A DNA stretch of 5,529 nucleotides from Bacteroidales bacterium UBA4459 (GCA_002389465.1 DGOT01000024.1:1-5529); one strand, 5' to 3'. Positions 1-5,529 are shown, counted from the first letter of the stretch. Numbers and translations are program-made. The notes: generated from the letters alone by a model not told the origin.

Positions 1-1
1 G

Positions 2-403
2 GATAGTTTCTTCTCCAAAGCCTTCCTTTTAAAGTTCCTGAAATTCGGGCTTGTTGGATTTTCAGGTGTCTTTGTCGATTTCGGCATCACTTACCTGGCC
101 AAGGAAAAGTTGCATATTCCGAAATATATTGCCAATGCCATCGGCTTTACTACAGCTGCTTCCACCAATTACTATCTGAACAGGATATGGACTTTTGAGA
201 GCACCAACCCCGAAATCGCCATGGAGTATACGGAGTTCCTCGCCATCTCACTGATCGGCCTTGGCATAAACACCCTTATTTTGTGGTTATTGGTAAGCCG
301 GTTTAAAATGAATTTTTATCTGGCTAAAGTTTTTGCCATCGCCGTAGTAACTGTGTGGAATTTCCTGGCAAATGCCTACATTACTTTTAATACGGGGATT
401 TAA
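2..403 (+). CDS. GtrA family membrane protein (5' end just outside the window)
   Basis: The reading frame is open from the left edge to the TAA at 401-403, giving 133 residues with no ATG near the edge. The start is therefore probably a few codons upstream; GtrA proteins are usually about 120-150 residues, so little is missing. Four hydrophobic segments are visible at about residues 9-32, 43-60, 79-98 and 107-127. Two family hallmarks are present: the NYYLNRIWTF block (56-65) ending the second helix, and WNFLANAYITF (119-129) in the fourth. GtrA-like (PF04138) proteins sit in the inner membrane and are thought to help move polyprenyl-linked sugars for cell-surface glycans; the sugar cannot be inferred here. 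The gene before it is outside the window, often a glycosyltransferase in such loci. It converges on purA with a 62-bp gap. Family call is firm; substrate is unknown. Confidence 0.88.
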   Translation, partial: DSFFSKAFLLKFLKFGLVGFSGVFVDFGITYLAKEKLHIPKYIANAIGFTTAASTNYYLNRIWTFESTNPEIAMEYTEFLAISLIGLGINTLILWLLVSRFKMNFYLAKVFAIAVVTVWNFLANAYITFNTGI

Positions 404-410
404 AATAAGC

Positions 411-459
411 CTTCCGTCGAAAATCATGGTTTTCAAGTCTCGTAACTCAGACCCGGAAG
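411..459. terminator. Nested inverted repeats between convergent gtrA-like gene and purA; possible bidirectional terminator
   Basis: CTTCCG at 411-416 is the exact reverse complement of CGGAAG at 454-459. Between them lie two smaller hairpins: GAAAA (419-423) with TTTTC (430-434), and GTCT (437-440) with AGAC (449-452). Together they could fold as a three-way junction that nearly fills the gap between two convergent stop codons. Read from the purA side, the structure is followed by GCTTATTTT, a weak U-rich tail. Read from the gtrA side the tail is poor. Position favours a terminator, but the stems are short, so this remains inference. Confidence 0.35.
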
Positions 460-465
460 TCAAAA

Positions 466-1758
466 CTATTTAAACACCGTTTCTTTTCTGTCAGGCCCCA
501 GGGAAACAATTTTAACCGGCACGCCGACTCTTTCTTCGATAAATGATACATAATCCGTTAATTCGACAGGCAGGTCATCATAACGTTCTGTTAGTTCCAG
601 TTCCCGGTTCCACCCTTTCAAAGTTTCGTAAACCGGTTCTAAATCCAGCGAAACCGATTCAAAAGGAATTTCCTCCGAAAACTGTCCGTTATATTTGTAT
701 TGAACGGCAACCTTCAGCATGGAAAAGCTGTTCAGTACGTCCGCTTTCATCATCATCAATTCCGTAACCCCATTCAGCATCACGGCATATTTCAGCGCAG
801 GCAAGTCAAGCCATCCGCACCTTCTCGGCCTCCCGGTTGTTGATCCGAACTCATTACCTACCTTACGCAACAATTCTCCGTCTTCGTCCATTAATTCTGT
901 GGGAAACGGGCCGCTGCCCACCCGTGTGCAGTAAGCTTTAAAAATTCCGTAAACATTTCCCACTTTAGAAGGGGCCACACCTAAACCGCTACACACCCCG
1001 GCCGTTATTGTATTCGATGAAGTAACAAACGGGTACGAGCCGAAATCAATATCCAGCAGAGTGCCCTGGGCTCCTTCCGCCAGTATATTTTTACCATCGC
1101 GCAGAGCACTGTTCAGATAATACTCGCTGTTCACTTTCTTCAGTTCACGTAAAACTTCAAGTGCCTCGAGCCAGTTTTTTTCGTATTCGGTAAAAGATAA
1201 TCCGTCAAACTTCATCTCGCTGTAATCAATGTCGTATTGATCGATGGATTTCATATGCCGCTCCCTGGCCAGGTGATATCTCTTATCAAACTCACTGCTT
1301 TCCAGGTCGCCTATGCGCATTCCGCTCCGGCTGATTTTATCCGTATAGGCAGGACTTATACCTTTCAGCGTTGATCCGATCTTGTTTTTGCCTTTCGCCT
1401 GCTCTGATACGGCATCGAGCAGCCTGTGCGTGGGTAAGATAATATGAGCTTTCCGGGAAATAACCAGATGTCCATGTACCTGGATACCTCCTTCATTCAA
1501 CTGGGCAATTTCTTTTTTGAGTACGAACGGGTCAATAATAACACCGTTACCAATCACATTGATGGTTTTTTCGTTAAAAATGCCGGAAGGAATGGTATGC
1601 AAAACAAATTTCTTGCCGTCAAACTCAATTGTATGGCCGGCATTAGGCCCTCCCTGAAACCGGGCAATGATATCATACCTGGGGGTGAGCACATCCACAA
1701 TTTTTCCTTTGCCTTCGTCTCCCCACTGAAGGCCAAGAAGTACATCAACTTTTGCCAT
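466..1758 (-). CDS. purA: Adenylosuccinate synthetase (PurA, EC 6.3.4.4)
   Basis: This cytoplasmic enzyme joins IMP and aspartate, using GTP, to make adenylosuccinate, the first committed step from IMP to AMP. The 430-residue product matches the family's usual length (E. coli about 432). Signatures in order are: QWGDEGKGK at 11-19, the P-loop-like segment with catalytic Asp14; GGPNAGHT at 36-43, with catalytic His42; the IMP-binding stretch GSTLKGISPAYTDK at 128-141; EGAQGTLLDIDFG at 228-240 followed by YPFVTSSN; GPFPTEL at 283-289; STTGRPRRCGW at 306-316; the guanine-recognition KAD at 338-340; and GPDRKET at 421-427 near the C-terminus. All catalytic residues I can place are present. The ATG at 1758 is chosen because it puts the GDEGKGK motif at its normal distance from the N-terminus. 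It lies 105 bp downstream of the Fur-like gene on the same strand, so co-transcription is possible, but it also has its own candidate promoter. Confidence 0.98.
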   Translation of the reverse strand: MAKVDVLLGLQWGDEGKGKIVDVLTPRYDIIARFQGGPNAGHTIEFDGKKFVLHTIPSGIFNEKTINVIGNGVIIDPFVLKKEIAQLNEGGIQVHGHLVISRKAHIILPTHRLLDAVSEQAKGKNKIGSTLKGISPAYTDKISRSGMRIGDLESSEFDKRYHLARERHMKSIDQYDIDYSEMKFDGLSFTEYEKNWLEALEVLRELKKVNSEYYLNSALRDGKNILAEGAQGTLLDIDFGSYPFVTSSNTITAGVCSGLGVAPSKVGNVYGIFKAYCTRVGSGPFPTELMDEDGELLRKVGNEFGSTTGRPRRCGWLDLPALKYAVMLNGVTELMMMKADVLNSFSMLKVAVQYKYNGQFSEEIPFESVSLDLEPVYETLKGWNRELELTERYDDLPVELTDYVSFIEERVGVPVKIVSLGPDRKETVFK

Positions 1759-1776
1759 AGAAATTAACTTGATAAA

Positions 1777-1790
1777 CCTTTTTAAAAAGG
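1777..1790. repeat. 14-bp perfect palindrome in the purA leader
   Basis: CCTTTTTAAAAAGG is a perfect palindrome about 18 bp before the purA start codon. It lies downstream of the candidate -7 element at 1806-1813, so it should be inside the 5' untranslated region. It could be an operator or just AT-rich sequence; a central loop would leave only about five base pairs as an RNA hairpin. Confidence 0.4.
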
Positions 1791-1805
1791 CTGAATGTTA
1801 CCAAA

Positions 1806-1813
1806 CAAATGTA
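1806..1813 (-). promoter_or_regulatory. Candidate Bacteroidota -7 promoter element for purA
   Basis: On the minus strand this reads TACATTTG, an exact match to the Bacteroidota -7 consensus TAnnTTTG, 47 bp upstream of the purA ATG. The upstream -33 element is weak: the best candidate is TCTG (1836-1839), about 22 bp away. If used, it would give purA its own transcript separate from the Fur-like gene, with a leader of roughly 40 nt containing the palindrome at 1777-1790. Confidence 0.45.
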
Positions 1814-1863
1814 AGAAAATAGTTAGTGTTGCTACCAGAAATGTTATGAATATTTACTAACGG

Positions 1864-2331
1864 TTATTTACTTCCCGAGTCGGCGTCCTCATTACATTTT
1901 CCATAAAATGTAAGCGAGTGGTAGGCTACTTTTACACCCAGCAAATCCTCCACTGATTTCTGGATCTCCTGCAGGCGGGGATCACAAAATTCAAGCACTT
2001 TACCATCTTTAAGGCAAACAAAATGGTCGTGTTGTTTAAATTTAAATGACCTTTCAAACTGGGCGCAGTTATTTCCGAACTGATGCTTTGTTACGAGATT
2101 ACAATCCAGCAACAACTCCATGGTGTTGTATAAAGTGGCCCGGCTTACACGGTACTTGTTGTTTTTCATCCTGATGTAGAGTGTTTCTATATCAAAATGT
2201 CCGTCGGTCGCATAAATCTCCTTTAATATGGTATAACGTTCGGGTGTTTTACGATGTCCTCTGGATTCGAGGTATTCAGTAAATATCTTTTTAACAGACT
2301 CAAAAGTGCTTTTTTTATCGTTTGACTTCAT
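1864..2331 (-). CDS. Fur-family metal-responsive transcriptional regulator
   Basis: The 155-residue protein has the Fur layout: an N-terminal winged helix at about 10-90 and a C-terminal metal-binding dimerisation domain at about 91-146. Recognisable blocks are GHFDIETLY (44-52), the recognition helix VSRATLYNTMELL (62-74), QHDHFVCLKDGKVLEF (100-115) and YHSLTFYGKC (137-146). Likely metal ligands are His45, Glu93, His101, His103, Glu114 and His138. Glu114 stands where PerR proteins have the Asp linked to peroxide sensing, which leans towards Fur-like rather than PerR-like. The first structural-zinc CxxC is incomplete: Cys106 remains but the second Cys is Asp109, and the C-terminus has only Cys146. 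Such proteins bind DNA as dimers and repress iron, zinc or peroxide genes; the metal cannot be decided here. It sits between the RSH gene and purA on the same strand. The ATG at 2331 gives a normal N-terminus. Confidence 0.93.
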   Translation of the reverse strand: MKSNDKKSTFESVKKIFTEYLESRGHRKTPERYTILKEIYATDGHFDIETLYIRMKNNKYRVSRATLYNTMELLLDCNLVTKHQFGNNCAQFERSFKFKQHDHFVCLKDGKVLEFCDPRLQEIQKSVEDLLGVKVAYHSLTFYGKCNEDADSGSK

Positions 2332-2333
2332 GT

Positions 2334-2350
2334 GTGACGCCTTTAGTCAC
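2334..2350. promoter_or_regulatory. Inverted repeat GTGAC-N7-GTCAC immediately before the Fur-like gene start
   Basis: GTGAC (2334-2338) and GTCAC (2346-2350) form a perfect 5-bp inverted repeat only 2 bp from the start codon. It lies between the candidate -7 element at 2352-2359 and the ATG, so it would cover the transcription start. That is a good place for a repressor operator, perhaps autoregulatory, or for a hairpin at the start of the mRNA. It does not resemble the classical 19-bp E. coli Fur box. Confidence 0.35.
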
Positions 2351-2351
2351 G

Positions 2352-2359
2352 CAAAAATA
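2352..2359 (-). promoter_or_regulatory. Candidate Bacteroidota -7 promoter element for the Fur-like gene
   Basis: On the minus strand this reads TATTTTTG, an exact TAnnTTTG match, 20 bp before the ATG at 2331. Upstream on this strand there is an A-tract (the complement of the nine Ts at 2363-2371) in the spacer region, but no exact TTTG -33 box at 19-21 bp. The sequence is AT-rich, so chance matches are likely. Use of this site would give a very short leader. Confidence 0.4.
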
Positions 2360-2410
2360 CTATTTTTTTTTATTTTTAAATGGTTTAAATCTAAATAAAG
2401 TTTGATTTGA

Positions 2411-4657
2411 TCAGCTTATTTTATCCAGCCGGGTCACCTTTATCACTTCTTTGATCTTTTTCAAATGTTGAATGAGTTTTTTCAGTTTTTCGGTACTGTT
2501 GATGTAGATGGTAATATCCATATTTACCAATCCCTTGCTGTTTAGTAGATTAAGCGATCTGATATTGACGTTGAAATCGTGCGAGATGATGTAAGATATT
2601 TTTTGTACCAGCCCGATATTATCTACCGCTTTAATGCTTAAGCCGGCTAGGAAGGTAATTCCTTCCTGTTGCTTCCATTTAGCCTTAACAATATTCTTAC
2701 CGTATTGCGACATTAACTTGATCGCATTCTCGCAGTCTGTTTTGTGTATGCGGATCGGTTCGTTAGGGAAAATTAATCCGATAACATCATCGCCGGGAAT
2801 CGGGTTGCAACACTTTGAAACGGAATAATCAAGTTCCGTGAATTCACCATTTTTATCTACCTCTTTTTTCGCCTGGGATACAACAAGTGATTCGTCATCG
2901 CTCGTCAACAAACCGTCGCCTCCCATAACCTGTATTTTTGATTTTACGAAAGGCAACCGGATATTTCTCACCCAGCTGGCAAGACTTTCGTGCGGTACCA
3001 GAACTTCCTTAATATTCTTCAGGCCAATTTTGTTAAGAGCAATGTAGTAGTAAAGATCAACCGACCCTTTCAGGTTACTGGCCCTGATTAGTTTAGTGAT
3101 AATTGTTTTGGAGTTGTCAAGTTTTATTTGCTCCAGATACTTTTCCAGTTTCTCTTTCCCTTCGCTCCGGTATTTTTTTCGTTCGTGCTTAATGGCAACT
3201 TTTATCCGTGTTTTAGCTCTTGCCGTACGCACATAATCAAACCAGTCTTCGTTGGGTATTTGCACTTTCGAATCGATGATCTGAGCCTGATCACCTGATT
3301 TCAACTGGTAATCAATCGGAACAAGTTTGTGGTTAACGTTTGCCCCGATACAGTGATTTCCGAGTTCGGTATGGATAGCATAGGCAAAATCAAGTACGGT
3401 TGCTCCTGCCGGCATAGTGACCATATCCCCTTTTGGGGTGAATATGACGATTTCTTCTTCAAAAAGGTTTTTTTTGAAATCGTTAATAAAATCAATGGTT
3501 TCTTCCTCACTTTCCTTCAGCAATTCCCTTGTCCGTTTCAACCACTTGTCCAATCCTGCATCCAGCTTTTCCTGTTCTTTGTATTTCCAGTGAGCGGCAT
3601 AACCTTTCATGGCGATATCGTCCATACGCTTGCTGCGAATATGCACATCAACCCAGTGACCGTCAGGACACATTACTGTCGTATGAATCGCTTCATAACC
3701 GTTGGCTTTAGGTGTACTTATCCAGTCGCGCAACTTTTTGTTATTCGGTGTATAAATCCCGGTTATTACAGAATAGGCTGCCCAACAATCAAGCTTCTCT
3801 TTCTCTTGATCGCTGTCTACAATCACCTCAACCGAAAACGTATTGTATATTTCTTCGAACGGCATTTGATCTTCCTGCATTTTCTGCCAGATAGAGTAGG
3901 CCGACTTCGCATGGTAACGTATATCGAACTGTAATTTTAGTTTTTCCAGTTCTTTTGCAACAGGTGGAACAAAATTTGACAAGATCCTTTGCCTGGTTTC
4001 TTCTGTGCCAGCGATTTTTTCACTTATATCTTCCCATATCTGCGGTTGCGAATACTTGAACGATAAATCTTCCAGTTCGGTTTTTAGGGCATATAAACCA
4101 AGTCTGTGCGCCAGCGGAGAATATAAAAAGAAGGTTTCGGAAGCCACTTTCAACTGTTTTTCTCTGGGCATCACTTCCATAGTACGCAAATTATGTAGCC
4201 GGTCAGCAAGTTTTATCAGTATTACCCGGACGTCATCGGTAAGCGTAAAGAGTATTTTCTTTAATGTTTCGGCCTGTGCCGTTGACGACTTATCTGAAAT
4301 TACATCAATTTTTGTCAGCCCGTCTATAATTTTGGCCACATCCGTTCCAAACATCCGACTGATGTCTTCCAGTTTCACGTTGGTGTCTTCAACAGTATCA
4401 TGCAATAAAGCGGAAATAATAGATGTGCGCCCCAAGCCGATCTCTCCGGCAGCAATTGTAGCTACCTCAATCGGATGAAAAATAAAAGCCTCCCCTGTTT
4501 TTCTACGCATATCTCTGTGGGCATCTGCCGCCAAACGGAATGCCTTGCGTACCATCCACCTGTCTTCAACGGTTTTGCGCGTATGCCACACTTCTATCAG
4601 GCGTCTGTAGCGCCTTAATATTTCAAGCCGTTCCTGTTCAGGTGTCATCTTTTCCAT
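2411..4657 (-). CDS. RelA/SpoT homolog (long RSH): (p)ppGpp hydrolase with altered synthetase site
   Basis: The 748-residue cytoplasmic protein has full long-RSH architecture: HD hydrolase (about 38-190), synthetase (about 235-345), TGS (about 401-462), helical linker, KCCNPIPGDD Cys domain (Cys616, Cys617 and Cys642 with His638) and C-terminal ACT (about 667-748). Such proteins make and/or degrade (p)ppGpp in the stringent response. The hydrolase site looks complete: Arg52, His61, His86-Asp87, Glu90-Asp91, and Asp152 and Asn156 in ADRLHN. The synthetase keeps Lys251, Ser255 and GYEAIHTT (320-327). However, the expected Asp in YD.FA.R is Asn272, the following Arg is Glu277, the Arg of GRPKS is His249, and EVQIR has become DVHIR (Asp337, His339). 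I checked the Asn272, Asp337 and His339 codons directly. Synthesis may therefore be weak or lost. An in-frame GTG at 4696 exists, but the ATG at 4657 is preferred because the -7 element at 4679-4686 lies between the two. The Fur-like gene follows after 79 bp. Confidence 0.95.
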   Translation of the reverse strand: MEKMTPEQERLEILRRYRRLIEVWHTRKTVEDRWMVRKAFRLAADAHRDMRRKTGEAFIFHPIEVATIAAGEIGLGRTSIISALLHDTVEDTNVKLEDISRMFGTDVAKIIDGLTKIDVISDKSSTAQAETLKKILFTLTDDVRVILIKLADRLHNLRTMEVMPREKQLKVASETFFLYSPLAHRLGLYALKTELEDLSFKYSQPQIWEDISEKIAGTEETRQRILSNFVPPVAKELEKLKLQFDIRYHAKSAYSIWQKMQEDQMPFEEIYNTFSVEVIVDSDQEKEKLDCWAAYSVITGIYTPNNKKLRDWISTPKANGYEAIHTTVMCPDGHWVDVHIRSKRMDDIAMKGYAAHWKYKEQEKLDAGLDKWLKRTRELLKESEEETIDFINDFKKNLFEEEIVIFTPKGDMVTMPAGATVLDFAYAIHTELGNHCIGANVNHKLVPIDYQLKSGDQAQIIDSKVQIPNEDWFDYVRTARAKTRIKVAIKHERKKYRSEGKEKLEKYLEQIKLDNSKTIITKLIRASNLKGSVDLYYYIALNKIGLKNIKEVLVPHESLASWVRNIRLPFVKSKIQVMGGDGLLTSDDESLVVSQAKKEVDKNGEFTELDYSVSKCCNPIPGDDVIGLIFPNEPIRIHKTDCENAIKLMSQYGKNIVKAKWKQQEGITFLAGLSIKAVDNIGLVQKISYIISHDFNVNIRSLNLLNSKGLVNMDITIYINSTEKLKKLIQHLKKIKEVIKVTRLDKIS

Positions 4658-4678
4658 ACTTCTTACAGAGGTAGTCTG

Positions 4679-4686
4679 CAAAATTA
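4679..4686 (-). promoter_or_regulatory. Candidate -7 promoter element for the RSH gene
   Basis: The minus strand reads TAATTTTG, an exact TAnnTTTG match, 21 bp before the ATG at 4657. No exact TTTG -33 box is found 19-21 bp further upstream. Its position supports the ATG at 4657 over the upstream GTG at 4696, because transcription starting here would exclude the GTG. Confidence 0.5.
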
Positions 4687-4743
4687 GCAAAACCACCCCT
4701 ACCTTTATACATTAAATTCGGAATTTCGTTCCAATTTTTTGTC

Positions 4744-4771
4744 ACATTTGCACTTATTTATATAACATTTG
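4744..4771 (+). repeat. Two ACATTTG direct repeats 21 bp apart in the divergent promoter region
   Basis: ACATTTG occurs at 4744-4750 and again at 4765-4771, exactly 21 bp or two helical turns apart, on an AT-rich background. The second copy contains the TTTG proposed as a -33 box. The repeats could be tandem -33-like elements or a regulator site; coincidence is quite possible. Confidence 0.3.
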
Positions 4772-4799
4772 TATAACAGCCTTCAAAATGATAGTTTTG
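4768..4799 (+). promoter_or_regulatory. Bacteroidota-type promoter for the secreted PKD-like protein gene
   Basis: TTTG at 4768-4771 is followed, after exactly 20 bp, by TAGTTTTG at 4792-4799. This fits the Bacteroidota primary-sigma consensus TTTG-N19-21-TAnnTTTG perfectly and is the best promoter in the window. Transcription would begin near 4804-4806, giving a leader of about 50 nt before the ATG at 4858. Confidence 0.65.
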
Positions 4800-4830
4800 T
4801 AAGCATGGCACGTGATTTGAGGAATATTCG

Positions 4831-4838
4831 TAATTTTG
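4831..4838 (+). promoter_or_regulatory. Second candidate -7 element for the secreted protein gene
   Basis: TAATTTTG is an exact TAnnTTTG match 20 bp before the ATG at 4858, the same spacing seen before the RSH and Fur-like genes. The nearest upstream TTTG (4816-4819) is only 11 bp away, too close for a normal -33 box. It is a weaker alternative to the promoter at 4768-4799, or a second start site. Confidence 0.35.
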
Positions 4839-4857
4839 AAATTCATTAAAAAGCCTG

Positions 4858-5529
4858 ATGAGAAGATTTGTTGGAAGCCTTTTCCTGTTGTTCTTTTTTG
4901 TTAACTCGTTGTACGCCACGCACCAACGGGCAGCAGAAATTACGTACAAGCATATTTCAGGTCTCACGTTTGAGTTCACCATCATTATGTATACCAGGAC
5001 TTCCAGCCCTGCCGACGACACACGTATCACCATGCCGGTGATCTGGGGAGACGGTACCGGTTCCGAATTGCCACGTATAGTATTTGAACCCATTCCGGAT
5101 GTAAATGACATCACATATAACTTATACAGGGGGAACCATACATTTCCCGCACCGGGGAGTTATACCATATCGGTTGAAGACCCTAACAGAAACAACGGTG
5201 TAGTGAATATTCCCAACTCGGTTAATGTGCCGATGTACGTAGAAACGGAAATGGTGATCAATCCTTTCCTGGGCTACAACAATTCCGTCCAGTTACTTAA
5301 CCCGCCTATCGATCAGGGATGCGTGGGGAAATTATACATCCATAATCCCGGAGCTTACGACCCTGATGGCGACAGCTTATCGTACCATTTGGTTGTTTGT
5401 AAAGGTGCCGGCGGGTACGATATCCCGGGCTATACATACCCGATGGCTTCTGACACATTTTATATTAACTCTGTAACAGGCGATATTGTATGGGAAACAC
5501 CTGTATTACAGGGCGAGTACAATGTTGCC
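4858..5529 (+). CDS. Secreted PKD-like surface protein of the Bacteroidota 'gliding motility-associated C-terminal domain' type, N-terminal part
   Basis: The frame opens with ATG at 4858 and is still open at the right edge, giving 224 residues of a longer protein. Residues 1-20 form a classical signal peptide: MRR, a Leu/Phe-rich core, then a likely signal peptidase I cut after LYA. The mature part starts THQRAAEITYKHISG, a typical start for large Bacteroidota cell-surface proteins. A PKD-like repeat follows, with WGDGTG (63-68) and HTFPAPGSYTISVED (94-108). Further on is an acidic calcium-binding-like DPDGDSLSY (168-176), as in cadherin-like repeats. Cys155 and Cys181 could pair in a disulfide. 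Relatives often exceed 1,000 residues and end in a type IX secretion sorting domain; that end is outside the window, so T9SS export is inference. No Shine-Dalgarno is evident. It is divergent from the RSH gene with no obvious functional link. Adhesion, matrix or gliding roles are possible but unproven. Confidence 0.85.
   Translation, partial: MRRFVGSLFLLFFFVNSLYATHQRAAEITYKHISGLTFEFTIIMYTRTSSPADDTRITMPVIWGDGTGSELPRIVFEPIPDVNDITYNLYRGNHTFPAPGSYTISVEDPNRNNGVVNIPNSVNVPMYVETEMVINPFLGYNNSVQLLNPPIDQGCVGKLYIHNPGAYDPDGDSLSYHLVVCKGAGGYDIPGYTYPMASDTFYINSVTGDIVWETPVLQGEYNVA

Noticed and set aside
1444..1767. 107-codon open frame on the plus strand over the purA 5' end
   Set aside because: It is antisense to the conserved GDEGKGK and GGPNAGHT region of purA, and shorter frames in the same gene are similar shadows.
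2333..2351. TGTGA...TCAC considered as a CRP/FNR-type site
   Set aside because: The half-sites are 9 bp apart, not 6, so they do not fit the CRP consensus; described instead as an unassigned inverted repeat.
2361..2380. T-rich tract on the plus strand considered as a terminator
   Set aside because: No stable hairpin precedes it on the plus strand and no plus-strand gene ends nearby; on the minus strand it is an A-tract in the promoter spacer of the Fur-like gene.
3329..3934. 201-codon open frame on the plus strand inside the RSH gene
   Set aside because: It is fully antisense to a well-conserved gene, is rich in Cys, Phe and His runs typical of a reversed frame, and shows no recognisable domain.
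4005..4478. 157-codon open frame on the plus strand, rich in Ser and Ile
   Set aside because: It is antisense to the conserved HD domain of the RSH gene; its composition reflects the complementary codons, with no known motif.
4658..4696. Upstream GTG start that would lengthen the RSH protein by 13 residues
   Set aside because: The exact -7 element at 4679-4686 lies inside this extension, and the ATG at 4657 gives a normal RSH N-terminus.
4758..5114. 118-codon open frame on the minus strand opposite the secreted protein and its promoter
   Set aside because: It lies across a convincing promoter, signal peptide and PKD-like region on the other strand, and has no recognisable domain.
1..5529. 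CRISPR arrays, tRNA or rRNA genes, insertion sequences, attachment sites, riboswitches
   Set aside because: No regularly spaced repeats, cloverleaf-like genes, transposase frames or terminal inverted repeats were seen, and no gap is longer than 200 bp.

Overview
The window looks like chromosomal DNA from a member of the Bacteroidota, most likely in or near the Bacteroidales/Marinilabiliales; the exact lineage is inference. Four things point there. Exact TAnnTTTG promoter -7 elements lie before all four genes whose starts are visible. None of those starts has an obvious Shine-Dalgarno sequence. The RSH, Fur-like and PurA proteins read like Bacteroidota versions. The right-hand gene belongs to the large secreted PKD/'gliding motility-associated' surface proteins typical of this phylum. 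No mobile element, CRISPR array, tRNA or rRNA is visible, and the DNA is nearly fully coding.

Layout. At the left edge (2-403, +) is the almost complete end of a GtrA-family four-helix membrane protein. It converges on purA across a 62-bp gap (404-465) that can fold into a nested hairpin structure. Next come three genes on the minus strand, transcribed right to left: a long RelA/SpoT homolog (RSH, 2411-4657), a Fur-family metalloregulator (1864-2331) and adenylosuccinate synthetase purA (466-1758). Gaps of 79 and 105 bp separate them, and each start has its own -7-like element, so they may be one operon with internal promoters. A 200-bp AT-rich divergent promoter region (4658-4857) separates the RSH gene from a secreted surface protein gene on the plus strand. 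That gene starts at 4858 and runs off the right edge.

How they fit together. PurA commits IMP to AMP synthesis using GTP, and (p)ppGpp is a known inhibitor of this enzyme in E. coli. A gene for (p)ppGpp metabolism beside purA therefore makes functional sense. The most notable observation is in the RSH protein. Its HD hydrolase site looks intact, but several synthetase residues that are nearly invariant in active Rel enzymes are replaced, including the catalytic Asp (Asn) and Glu (Asp). It may therefore be mainly a (p)ppGpp hydrolase. The Fur-like regulator is also non-standard, because it lacks the second Cys of the first structural-zinc CxxC pair. I did not find a clearly novel multi-gene system here. 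The RSH degeneration and several inverted repeats at gene borders are the points most worth checking.
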